Origin: Hyalella azteca
Lineage: Eukaryota; Arthropoda; Malacostraca; Amphipoda; Hyalellidae
NCBI RefSeq assembly: GCF_000764305.2
Contig: NW_025947093.1
Location: forward strand, 109,621 to 173,620
DNA length: 64,000 nucleotides
Direction: 5' to 3'
Numbering within the stretch: the first letter of the stretch is position 1; the number at the start of each line of letters is the position of its first letter. Shown here one piece after another: positions 44,801 through 54,074 of this stretch. The notes beneath the pieces were generated by a model that saw only the letters and a list, made by a program, of their open reading frames with translations, was not told the DNA's origin and did no database searches. Made by a program: the position numbers and the translations under genes.

Positions 44801-47616
44801 TCAGCAATTGCATTCCATTCATGGAGGTACTGTCATCATTCATATTTGAGGTGTTTCATTTTCATCTCGGCTCACAGACGACGTTACTGTTAAATTATTT
44901 TTACGCCTTTCGATTTCACGCTATCCAAGCGCTGAAAGTTGTCATTTTTCGATTCTCTATCTCATTAAAATCTCATCCGTAAAGATCTAGCTGTCATTGT
45001 GTGAATTATATTTCCTCGTTTTCAACGTATCCCTACTGTTTCAACGTATCCCTGCATGATGCCAGCACCATGCATTTTTTAACCAGAGTGGGCACACTTT
45101 TCCAATTCTTAAATTTCCATCACAAAAACTACCATTAGCTTCCCACTCGAACAAGTACTCTCATCTCTTCCACTCTGAAAATTACGAGATGCATGTTATT
45201 GGCTGGCATTGCCCAACCCCGAAATCACTTTCATGTTTCTTCCCGTGCACAACTACAATGTTCGAAAAAACCGTGAAAAAACGGTCATACTGGCGTTCTA
45301 ATGACCGATTGCCATGTGAACATAAACCGTTTCGCCGTTCTTCTAAACGTTGTACGGGTTTCTAGTGATAAATTTTTTAAATTGCGGCACATCGTTTAAA
45401 AAGTCGGCATGACCGTTTAGGGTGATTTTTTGAACAACTTACTGGCCGGGTAGAGGTGCCTATGAAGGTGTTTAGAATCACTGGTGCCGTAAGCCCTCAG
45501 CCACTGCCCAAGCCAGTGTAGTCTTCATGGAGGCTATACCCCAGCATGCGCCTTTCCGTGTCGTGAAGAGGTTACACCCCAGTCGCGTAGCCTATTCATG
45601 AAAGCTACACGACTCTCCACCCACAGTATGACCCTCTCCACCCCAGCATCGCCTTTTAGAGTTAAATTTGAGGCCACCGGCTGCACCCTCAAACTTATCA
45701 CCGTTTCTTCCTCACTACCACCATCAATTTTCAACCATACATGCAAGTAAATCGTGCAGTTCGGGACCAACGTCACTCTTTTCCCCTCTCAAAATGAAGA
45801 CCTTTTCTTCCTCTCTAACACTATCACTATTCCACTGTGATTCAGGTAGCCAAAGCGGACAACTTGGGGCAAACTGAAAATTGCTCCTCACCCTTCCAAT
45901 CAAAAACTTACTACCTTTTCCATCTCATAAATACCATGCCCTTTTCACCCCACTTCAGGGAACCAAAGCGGACAGTTTGGGGCTAACGTGAGCCCCCTGA
46001 GCACCCGCGCCCTAGCGGCGGAGCTTGTGTCCCAGCAGCACCGTGGCCTGCAGCAGGACAGGGACGCAAGGCTGCGCTCCCGCAGGTCTCTGCGGTCGAG
46101 GCTTGCCAGAACAGACGACGAAAGCAACACAAAACATGGAGGTGTGGAATGTTATTAAAGTGTAGCTGCATTGATATAAATTGCATCACTATCTGATGAA
46201 AATAATTGAATTTGTGACGATTAGGTCGCAAAAGATGAAATATGTTATTGGGTTTCCATGCAATGTTTGAATTCTTCAAAATGGTTGATTAGCAAACATT
46301 CTAAGTGTCGATCACAAGATCGAGGATCTAAAGGTAGAGGATCTATAGTAGGAAATACGACTAAGGAGGCAGACTGACTTAATATGGCTTACGTCATACA
46401 AGGTAACAATGGCTAACTCGGAAATACTGATTTTGCTCGGGAATTTACAAATGGAATTACACAAATTTCACAATTACGTAAAGTTCACGATTACACAAAT
46501 TTCACAATAACACAAATTTCAAAATTACACAAATTTCACAATTACAAAAAAACGTACACAAATTTCACTAAAACATAAATTTCACAATTTCACAAATTTC
46601 ACAATTACACAAATTTCAGAATTATACAAATGTCACACATGAACAAATTTCACAATTACACAAATTATAGCTATACCTACATAAATTTCACAATTACACA
46701 AATTTCACAATTACACAAACTTAACAATTACACAAATTTCACAATTATACAAATTTCATGAGTACACAAATTTCACGAGTACACAAATTTCACAATTACA
46801 CAAATTTTACAATTACACAAATTTCACAATTGCACAAATTTTACAATCACACAAATTTCACAATTACGCAAATTTCACAATTACACAAATTGCACAAATA
46901 CACAAATTTCACAATCATATAGATTTCACAGTTACAGAAACTGCACAGTTACGCTAGATTTAACAATTGCACTAAATCAACACCTACACAATTGTCACAA
47001 TTACACAGATTTACACGAATTTCACAATTATACGAATTTATAATTTTCACAATTATACGAATTTCATAATTACACCAATTTCACAATTTCGCAAATTTCA
47101 TAATTGCACAAATTTCACTGTCACACAAATTTTGCAATCACACAAATTTCACAATTACACAAATTGCATAATTACACAAATTTCACAATTACACAAAATT
47201 CACAATTATGCAAATTTCCCAATTACACACATTTCACAATTTCTCGATTACACACATTTTACAATTTCACACTTTCACAAGTACACGACTTCCATAATTA
47301 CATAATTTCCACTATAACACAAATTTCACAATTACAAAATTTACACAATCAGGATTCACAAGATCCAGTACACCAATGTACATTTGTATACACTGCAGAG
47401 TAAAAGATTATTTTCATCATTTTTTATGAGCAGAAGAGCGTCCCTCAGTCACCCAGAGGCTGACCCCCGACAGCGACCCCCTCTCTGTGGGGGTGGGGGC
47501 CCCCGACAGCGTGTGTGGGGGTGGGGGCGCCGTCAAGGTGCGGGGGGTGCTGGGTAGCCAGCGCAGGAACATCGCCGGTATCATGGCTACCAAAATATTC
47601 GCAGCACATCTTCTAG
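30602..47616 (+). CDS. gene 3: long disordered protein ending in a CAP (SCP/PR-1, GAPR-1-like) domain
   Basis: Exons 38782 (or 38752)-40066, 41200-42222, 42564-42705, 43828-43911, 44545-44652, 45959-46141 and 47434-47616 join in phase; exon A (30602-35828) is added on proximity. The C-terminal part has the CAP signature in order: AHNLYRLRHSSPPLVLD, AQSWANEVAHTG, GENI, EEVAAAWY, FSQMVW, FGVG and VVAYYTPPGN, about 150 residues over five exons. CAP proteins of the GAPR-1 type are usually about 150-200 residues, intracellular and lipid-associated; here the domain follows hundreds to thousands of disordered residues and has no signal peptide in view, so an intracellular role is more likely than secretion. 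Two of the usual cavity histidines appear replaced. The 5' end and last exon are not defined. Introns hold SINE, MITE and satellite insertions. The phase of exon A (one base over) does not fit exon B (needs two), so an intervening exon near the gap at 36812 or a separate gene is possible. Confidence 0.7.
35840..36345. other. intron or 3' flank after exon A
   Basis: AT-rich. AATAAA at about 35889 is a possible poly(A) signal if exon A is terminal. Confidence 0.4.
36346..36811. repeat. 34-bp pyrimidine-rich minisatellite (TTCTTACCACTAATTGCC...), about 13 copies
   Basis: Units alternate TTGCCTCTATTTCTTACCAC, TAATTGCCACTTTC and TAATTGCCTTTTTC. It ends at the N at 36812. Confidence 0.95.
36812..36897. 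repeat. assembly gap followed by 15-bp GGTGGTGGGGCAGCA array
   Basis: After the single N come about five GGTGGTGGGGCAGCA units; each joins as GCAGCAG|GTGGTG, a donor-like sequence. It lies between exons A and B of gene 3, so a coding exon could be hidden in the gap. Confidence 0.85.
37430..38110. repeat. G/C-skewed region with GACCCACTTTTGCTTT repeats
   Basis: An 18-bp unit (TTGACCCACTTTTGCTTT) repeats at 37650-37735, and degenerate CCTTTGACCCAC...CTCC units continue to 37865, inside a C/T-biased stretch with poly-C runs. Frames on either strand lack splice or domain support. Confidence 0.75.
38500..38740. repeat. degenerate ACGTAATNTTATTCCTACGTA repeat abutting exon B
   Basis: Units of TATTCTTACGTAATGTTATT, with CCTACGTA or ACGGAACCACCG(G)ATGAA inserts, run up to the acceptor of exon B. 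Confidence 0.8.
38782..40066 (+). CDS. gene 3 exon B: Q-rich, NV-repeat and SP-rich linker
   Basis: The acceptor is CTGCTGTACAG at 38781 (or ACGACAG at 38751, in the same frame). The donor is CTGCAAG|GTAATT in phase 0. The protein opens with a basic/Gln helix (LVKKLQLQQQQLHRQQRLK). Then come about 150 residues of NVxNVENV repeats (Asn-Val every three or so residues, from AACGTTG nine-mers). A Ser/Thr stretch follows, then SP-rich repeats (SPALSPRKKVEKTSPMGSPR) and a Pro-rich end (FPDPPLPPEHLRVREPPPEE). It is disordered, with many proline-directed phosphorylation-type sites. The opposite strand is open through the same repeats but has no splice logic. Confidence 0.72.
40067..41199. other. intron B-C of gene 3
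   Basis: AT-rich. It holds an (ATT)n run near 40290-40350 and no recognised insertion. It ends with ACGCCTGGTTTCCAG. Confidence 0.6.
41200..42222 (+). CDS. gene 3 exon C: Ser/Asp repeats and start of CAP domain
   Basis: Acceptor TGGTTTCCAG, donor CCCCAG|GTCAGC, 341 codons in phase 0-0. The N-terminal part repeats DSNRDASVSKRDAS-like units, then ALESGGTSLKSGNT units, then three DPSAGVSRLEVVPS units (33 bp each). The last 35 residues are FTQRCLAAHNLYRLRHSSPP LVLDPQ, the first helix of a CAP domain with the conserved HN..R..H pattern. Confidence 0.85.
42564..42705 (+). CDS. gene 3 exon D: CAP domain helix 2 and GENI motif
   Basis: Acceptor TTATGCATCAG, donor CCATCAG|GTGGGA. It reads LCWLAQSWANEVAHTGVVRY, then RAHPRLGENILCRTDRR. 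AQSWANELA-like and GENI blocks are diagnostic for CAP. The position before GENI where family members carry a metal/cavity histidine seems to be Tyr here, although a His four residues on could serve. Confidence 0.85.
43503..43737 (+). mobile_element. dimeric tRNA-derived SINE, copy 3, in intron D-E of gene 3
   Basis: GGTGGCCTATTGATTACAG and GCGGGTTCGACCTC form unit 1; GAGGCCGGACGGTTAAG and GTGTTCGAGACC form unit 2. Tail GAATCGCTGACAG...CACTGACGCCGCTATTCTAT. It ends 90 bp before exon E. Confidence 0.75.
43828..43911 (+). CDS. gene 3 exon E: CAP domain EEVAAAWY segment
   Basis: Acceptor GCATGACTGCAG, donor GCGCCG|GTAGGT, 84 bp, phase 1-1. It reads EEVAAAWYSSVRHYKFSRCD then AALAACAG. The E(E)V..WY motif includes the second conserved CAP glutamate. 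Cys residues here are not typical of the GAPR-1 group. Confidence 0.85.
44545..44652 (+). CDS. gene 3 exon F: CAP domain core strand motif
   Basis: Acceptor GTTGGCTTGCAG, donor CCACCAG|GTCAGC, phase 1-1. It reads PFSQMVWMNTRFFGVGRAV, then NPATGKTTVVAYYTPPG. This is CAP motif HFTQVVW with His replaced by Pro. The exon's last 22 bases and the donor are repeated in tandem four more times downstream. Confidence 0.87.
44631..44810 (+). repeat. 35-bp minisatellite carrying exon F end and its donor, 5 copies
   Basis: Unit GTGGCTTACTACACCCCACC AGGTCAGCAAGTGTG. The five GT donors lie at 44653, 44688, 44723, 44765 and 44800 (spacing 35, 35, 42, 35). The first is the exon F donor. The fourth unit contains an extra GTCAGTAA. 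Confidence 0.93.
45256..45439. mobile_element. diverged MITE of the 132-343 type
   Basis: CAATGTTCGAAAAAACCGTG and the reverse complement of GGTGATTTTTTGAACAACTT form inexact ends with TA on both sides. Internal AAACGGTCAT/ATGACCGTTT pair. In intron F-G of gene 3. Confidence 0.5.
45740..45877 (+). pseudogene. tandem duplicate(s) of gene 3 exon G with early stop
   Basis: CTGTGATTCAG|GTAGCCAAAGCGGACAACTT copies the start of exon G (acceptor plus GNQSGQFGAN) 113 bp upstream of it. Read through from exon F it gives GSQSGQLGAN and TGA. A still more decayed copy seems to lie at about 45743-45775 (GCAGTTCGGGACCAACGTCA). It could act as an alternative terminal exon or be a pseudo-exon. Confidence 0.6.
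45959..46141 (+). CDS. gene 3 exon G: end of CAP domain and basic tail
   Basis: Acceptor CACCCCACTTCAG. It reads NQSGQFGANVSPLSTRALAA then ELVSQQHRGLQQDRDARLRS, so completing the PPGN motif from exon F. Donor ATGGAG|GTGTGG gives the phase exon H needs; if not spliced, the frame ends at a TAA about 15 bases later. Confidence 0.75.
46430..47345. repeat. 17-bp AT-rich minisatellite AATTACACAAATTTCAC, about 50 diverged copies
   Basis: Long degenerate array in intron G-H, ending about 90 bp before exon H. The HNYTNFTITQ frame is an artefact. Confidence 0.93.
47434..47616 (+). CDS. gene 3 exon H: C-terminal Gly/Val-rich segment
   Basis: Acceptor TTTTTTATGAGCAG at 47433, in phase with exon G. It reads ERPSVTQRLTPDSDPLSVGV, then KVRGVLGSQRRNIAGIMATK IFAAHLL. 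Possible donor TTCTAG|GTTTGT. High GC within AT-rich flanks supports coding. The gene may continue beyond this point, but no later exon was found. Confidence 0.6.
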
Positions 47617-47838
47617 GTTTGTTAGAAAACCAGTTTATTTATCTGTTAATAATTAAAAATAATTATAAACTGTTTAAGTTACTAAAATTCGATTTATAAA
47701 ATATTTATGCAGTCTGAGAATTTGTTTGAGATCAGATAACTCTCAAATTCGTCAGTAAAACAGTTCAATTTAAGCATAGAATTTAAACCTTGGAACCTTG
47801 CATTTCAATCTACTAAAACTTTCAACTGTAAAACGTTA

Positions 47839-49228
47839 AGGGGAGCGTCTACCCTAAAATTTTGGATTTTGGCTCTTCCGGTTTTTAGTCTCATCTTAAA
47901 GCTGACATTCTGAACTATCCAACGGTACCAAAACCATCTCTGTTCGTTGATTTATGCGTTCACGACAGATCATGAAAGGTAATGGTGTGGGGGAGTTCTT
48001 TAACAAATAGAATAGGAGGAAATTAGCTGCCGAGCACTTTAAATAAAGTGTCTGCTTCAGCTGCAGCTCAGTTACCCGCCTGGCATCGTATGAGGAGGTG
48101 TGCATGCAGTCGTTCCTACCATCCTTGACTGTAATCAAGCTGCAGTAACGTTTAGTTTTGTATCCTTGCTTCATTGAGTGCATATTGCGATGCACGCGGG
48201 ACTTTGTCGCGCTCTACTGAACATTCGCACTTATTGTCACGGCAAACCTATCTCCTCCTAGAGTTTTGAAGCTACAGCGATGAGACATATACCATTCGAT
48301 TCGTAAATAAAATCTCTAAAATCGATCCGGTCAGTGTTTTCGATTTCGTTAAAGTTAGGATTAAATTTTGCAAAAAGGGGGGGGGGGCGGAGGGGGGAAA
48401 ATTTGAAATTTTTGGGAAAATCTTGGAAAATCCTTCCCTCCTCCCAAACAAATTCGATATTCAAAAAAAAAATGATCGGCTGGATTTTAGATATGATCGT
48501 TACAAATCGAATGACATATGTCTCGATGTTGTAGCACGATATTTGTAGGAGGAGATAGATTTTTAAAGTAACCGATTTTTTCGCCATTTTCTATGAATTT
48601 CACGTTTTCTTTCATTTTTTCGAAAATTTGACCTCACCAAAAAGTTCTTATATTTCTGTTTTACATATGTGTACCAAGTTTCAAAACGATCCGTTCGTAA
48701 AAGAATAAAATACGTTTAAAAATTACTTTTTAAAGACAACACTTCTAAAGAATCCAGTGTTTCCAATGTTACAGATGTACAATGAATTTTTAATTTTATT
48801 TTCATATATTAAAAAATTAATTTTTCAATTTCTTTATTACATAAAATTTTTTTCACAATTATTTATTATGTCAATTGATTCATGTATTGCCTCCAACTTC
48901 ACACAAGTGTGCAAAATTTCATATCAATTGTACAGGTAAAAGTGTGTCAAATATCAATTATAAGATTTGTAGCTGACGAACATTTTTTTCAGTTTTTTTA
49001 ATATTAAAAAAAATTTTATTTATAAAAATATTTATTTTGTCATTCGATTCATGCATTGTCTTCAACTTTACGCAAGTGTACAAAATTTCAGATCGATAGG
49101 ATAAGTAGAAGTGTATTAAATTTCGATTACAAGATTTGTAGCAGACAGACAAACAGACAAACAAGAAGTGAAGTTAAAGTAAAAGTAAAGTGTTGTAAAA
49201 AGTTTTCAAAAGAGGGAGACGGTCCCCT
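47839..49228. mobile_element. 1.39-kb element with imperfect inverted ends (AGGGGACCGTCTCCC)
   Basis: The left AGGGGAGCGTCTACCC pairs with the right GGGAGACGGTCCCCT. The interior includes two diverged copies of the ATGCATTGTCTTCAACTTTACGCA block, whose fragments occur at 5.2 and 22.7 kb, and poly-G near 48380. No transposase frame. The 3-4 bp flanks do not give a clear duplication. Confidence 0.6.
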
Positions 49229-49429
49229 AAAACCACACAATTTTTAAGTCGGTAGCCTGAAAATTTGGAAAATTTAAACCTGATTTTTTTTCAACATTAG
49301 AACACCCACATCCGGGAGGGTAAAACGAAAAACTTTTGTCCTAGGATATAATTTAATTTATTTTGATTCTCAATCGATTCCACCCTGTCTTGATCATTCC
49401 GCGACCTAACACTCACGGTTAACGCACTA

Positions 49430-49689
49430 CTCCCGTGACCAACACCCACGCCTAACGCATTACTCCCGTGACCAACACCCACGCCTAACGCATTACTCCC
49501 GTGACCAACACCCACGCCTAACGCATTACTCCCGTGACCAACACCCACGCCTAACGCATTACTCCCGTGACCAACACCCACGCCTAACGCATTACTCCCG
49601 TGACCAACACCCACGCCTAACGCATTACTCCCGTGACCAACACCCACGCCTAACGCATTACTCCCGTGACCAACACCCACGCCTAACGN
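49430..49689. repeat. 33-bp minisatellite ACGCCTAACGCATTACTCCC..., 8 copies, ending at a gap
   Basis: Near-perfect units, with N at 49689. On the minus strand the frame repeats LGVGVGHGSNA (11 residues), and continues past the gap into a Cys/Arg-rich frame. Nothing else supports it as a gene. Confidence 0.95.
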
Positions 49690-49789
49690 GCTACATCTCC
49701 TGCATCTACTGTTACATCTCCTGCATCTCCTGCTACATCTTCCACCGCAGTGGATGTAACAGACACTTTGCAACCATTGAGTGATAACA

Positions 49790-51190
49790 GCTATTGAAGA
49801 AATAATTTATTTGCCTCATGAATACTAGAGGACTTAAAAATTATAGCCTTTCCATTTATATATAATTGTTAGCCAAGAAAGTTAATCTTTTTAATGATAA
49901 CCATACAACTATTTGTATTCGATGATTATAAACCGTTGAAAATAAGATGTATGGCGCACAATATTGTACACCATACATGTTCTCTAAAGCAATGACTCAC
50001 CGTTGCCTTAACCAAGTAAATATTAAGCTTCATCAAAAGATCCTATTAAAAATCTTGTCCATTTATGATTATGGGTAGAAAATGCGACATTTTTTACTTA
50101 TCTTCTTACATAATATGCTCGTTTCATCAACTATATGATGACATTACCGCAGCTTACATTATAATTATTATTGAGAGTTTTAACATCTCCTATCATTTAT
50201 TGTGACTACATTCATTCACATCTGTCATTTATTGTGTTTTTAATAAATATTCTAATTATTTCATTGTATCACGATATATCATCAATCACGGATATTATCT
50301 TAAGAATTTTAAATAATATATCCAATAGCCTTCAAGCGGCCTTAATCAATTTCATTGTATTTTACGTAATGAATAATATTATTATGGATATTAAATGGAG
50401 AGAAAATGTATATATCCTGAATAACTGTTCTAATAAAAGTTAATCCATTCATACCTCACAATGTATTGTTACTGTTAGTTTTCGAATTAATTTGTATATA
50501 CAAAGTTATCAATTATATAGCAAACATTTTATAATTGTCTCATTAGAGACGTTTCTTGCGTTGAATTTATTCATTAAAAGTTTAATATGTTCACATTCGT
50601 ACGCTTTTAATTTGTTTAAATTCCCTTCACTTTTATTCATCTTCAGTTTAGCGATGTTACCTCATAATAACCTATACGAAAACCGTTAAATCAAAAAATG
50701 AATCACGGTTGAAAATCGAGAAAAATGGACAAAATCACCAGTAGAAATGAGAAATATTTATAGCGTTTGGTGTAAAATCATGACATAATAGATAAATAAA
50801 GAAACCATTTGTAAATCTAGAAATAACTTTAAAAATTATTAACAGTTTTTCAGCAATGATGACGGAAAACCAAGCCAAGCAAACCAAGCCTGTAAATAAT
50901 CCAAAAGTATTCACATTTTTTGATGAATCCAAAACCTAATCAATTTCAGAAATGTATAATGCTGATTGATTTAGGGAATCGCTTGGAATATAGCAACTTT
51001 GATAAAGGACAGAAACGACAATAAAAAAACGAATGGGTTATATTTTGCAAATAGTGAACCACTTTCTGTCCGGAGCTCGGACTTACCCTTTCCCAGAACT
51101 GTACCAGAATGACCTACACATGGGCAAATGAAGTGCATCGCTATTAAGAACATAGATCACTCAATTATCTAAGTCGAATCTCCATCATAG
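49790..51190. other. AT-rich stretch, no feature seen
   Basis: No exon, repeat edge or RNA recognised. Confidence 0.4.
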
Positions 51191-51472
51191 TAATAATAAT
51201 AGCAGGGTCAGCGTTGATCGCTAATTTAAATTGCTAATAAGTCAGGCCATTAAACCTGCCGCTTATTCTGAAATTTCGGAATATTCATTCTTGTTGCGGT
51301 CTCGAGCACGCTACTAACTGCTCCGGTTTACCCTGCTTGACCTCCCTGCAACCTAACCGTGTTTGACCAGAACTAAAACAAGTAGCTGGGATCGAACCCA
51401 CAACTTAGTGCTCCAATTTCAGTACTCTGAACTGTAACCACTTGACCATCCAACCGCATGGCCAAGAACGTG
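51191..51472 (-). mobile_element. dimeric tRNA-derived SINE, copy 4
   Basis: Read on the minus strand: GGTCAAGTGGTTACAGTTCA, GTGGGTTCGATCCCAGC, then a second unit AGGGAGGTCAAGCAGGGTAA...GTGCTCGAGACCGC. Tail AGAATAAGCGGCAGG...AACGCTGACCCTGCTATTATT. Confidence 0.75.
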
Positions 51473-53847
51473 AATCAGCTGCTCAACTTGATGGTCCCAA
51501 AAAAAAAAAAACTCGTATTAATGAATCCGCTCGATATTCTCAATTAATCAAAGCGGTACCTTCTTCCTACAGAGTAACAGGTGCGCTTTCCTGATCGTGA
51601 CTTGCTGACGCTCGCCGCTGTAATCGAGGTTGTTCCGATTTATTTATGAACGTTTACAGTTTATGAGTGGTTTCGATTTTAATGTGTCATAAATTTTGAT
51701 TAACATAGGACGCTTCATACACGAATTCCACCCTGTAGACTTTTTGAAGCAGAACAGCAACCTCGCTCCGCCGAGACAACCGCTAAGCCCCGACTGATCG
51801 AGAATTGTTCCCGCTAGCGTTGCCACAGTCGGTCTGGGGTGTGGTCAAATAAAATTTTGAATTCCGTCATGTTTATTGAATAAATGTAAACAATAATGGA
51901 TGCGCCAATACAAAAGTAAAGTAAATCTTCCGATGCACATGTTACGTGATGCTCAGGTAGAATGCGGAGATCACAATGTTTGTTCAATATAAAAGTCTCC
52001 ATTTCAGGAAAAGAGAGAAAAACACGCCAGTCGTTGCTGAGAACAAAGCCTTATGTTTAACATTTGAAACAACTACGGTATATTCCTCAACGTCACTACC
52101 CCATAGTATGGAGGAGCCCTTCAAATACACGAACTTCCATGCCGAACAAACCAGGAAAATGCAATATAAAATATATACAAAGCCTTATCGACCTTGGGTA
52201 TGAAGTTTAAAGATAACTCAGGCCACGAATGACGTTAATAATAAGTAAAAGTTTAGTTCCTATTATGGATTAACTCATATTTATTGAAACAAAAGGCACA
52301 ATGCTAGAGCTTATTAGAAATTATGGAAGAACTTTTTAACGTTGTCATCGATGGCTTTTTTTCGATGAATCATAAAATCTTTAAAGAAACAACCTTTTGA
52401 TTGTAGTGACATCAACATTCCCTGATCACATTTGTTTTTAAAACTTAGGAGAAAGACACTACAAAAAAAAGCTTCGCATATAACAACAGACCAGTTAGTT
52501 GACGGCTGTATCTCGCTATCAGGAACCTTTAGAAAAGCTCTTCCTGCTACAGCCTTACACCCAACAGCTTGAGTGCCGCTGTCACTGCCCCGAAGTGTTC
52601 CAGCGCTCTTATGATAGCTTTAAAAAATATGGCTGATGATGTACCTATGGAGCGGCATTCAGGCTTCAAGAAGCAAGTGGACTTCAAGCAAGTCACAAGT
52701 GGACTGACTATTGTGGACTATAACTTTCTGACACTTGCCGTTACTTACTGACACTTTCCGTTACTTACTGACACTTGGCATGTCTTGGCGGTACTAGTCG
52801 TGACTTGCTGACACTCGTGACTTGCTGAAACTTATTATAACTTGTTGACACTTGCCGTGGCTTGCTGATACTTTTTTGACTTGCTGGCACTTGTTATTAC
52901 TTACTGACTTTTGGCGTAACTTGCTGACAATTACCGCCGTAACTGAGGCTGTTCTGATGTATTTATGCCCATTGACACTTACGAGTTTTTCCAATTATCA
53001 ACTGATATGAATCGAACGAGTCTTGAATTACATAAATAGTTCAGCGACATGTTATACTACAAGTCGGTTTTGAAATATAAAGCATCAAACTAAATTTTTC
53101 CCTATTTTCAACTGAACTTTCTCCTTATTCGAACATAGAGCCATAGCCTACAAATTTCTTAACTTAACTATTATTTTGAACGTAACAACTAGAAAACATC
53201 TGACTCTCGCTTCAGTGACGCCATTTTGGCATGAACAACAGAACAATGAGAAGACTAGATTGCTTGGACGCCGCGGAGCAGACCTGGTCAGCTGCACTCG
53301 TCGTATCACAGAACTGCAGCACAAGCCAGCATAGGCTCAGTGTTCACGATGGCCGCCCTAGAGCATATCTTCCTCTGCAGGGTAAGTTGAAGTTGGAAAT
53401 CAGGAACCCGAATTTTGGGAAAGACTTGCAATAAGGATGCAATAAGAATTCAGGCTATTAGAATCTGTACACGACTGGAATTATAATACGAAAATTAAAT
53501 GCATAAAATATCAATTCAATATTCACGTTGAAGCATTAGCACTGGCAACAACTCGGTGTACATTTTATGTTTCAGAAATTATCATGATTTGATAAGAATT
53601 CATTCAGTAACGTCATATATACTCATATTTACACGTTCCAGATAAAAATATTCTCGATTCGATGGGAATTGAGTGAGATAGAATAACGTTTCGGTTCTAG
53701 AGCTGAGCTTCATCCATGGCTGCTTCAAAAAGAGAAGCTATGATGAAATAACTACTCAAAAAACTATAAATTTGAAGCTGTGAATTTCTTACAAAAGTTA
53801 AATTTCTTAGGACCAAGAACGTATATAAGACTTCATCGAGTTGATCA
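51473..53847. other. intergenic stretch with a 20-bp degenerate repeat
   Basis: 52700-52990 holds TTACTTACTGACACTTGCCG-like 20-mers. A related CTTGCTGACGCTCGCCGCTG block lies at 51600. An open frame at 53231-53434 has no splice or domain support. Confidence 0.55.
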
Positions 53848-54074
53848 TCATAAAGCCAGGCGTTCGTCCCCACCATATTCGTCGGAGTCGGAGCTGGAGG
53901 TGTGTTCGTCAAGTTCAACGTAGTCGTCGTACCATTCGTCCACGTCATCAGGGTCAGAGCCCAGGAGCAGTTTGCCAAACCCGTGCTGGAAGAAATCGTA
54001 GCCGAAGCCCAGCCACTCGTTGTCCAAGCGACGCGACCCGACGCGCTCGTAGATGTACGAGTCCAGCTTGTGGT
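53848..54074 (-). CDS. gene 4 terminal exon: acidic C-terminus
   Basis: Acceptor TATTTTTGTTTAAG. In phase with the exon at 54452, it reads DHKLDSYIYERVGSRRLDNE, WLGFGYDFFQHGFGKLLLG, then DDVDEWYDDYVELDEHTSSS and stops at TGA 53850-53848. The last 40 residues are strongly acidic. Confidence 0.75.

Noticed and set aside
49297..49773. Minus-strand GVGVGHGSNA repeat frame
   Set aside because: 33-bp array crossing an assembly gap, with no signal peptide, splice or domain support. It cannot be fully excluded as coding.
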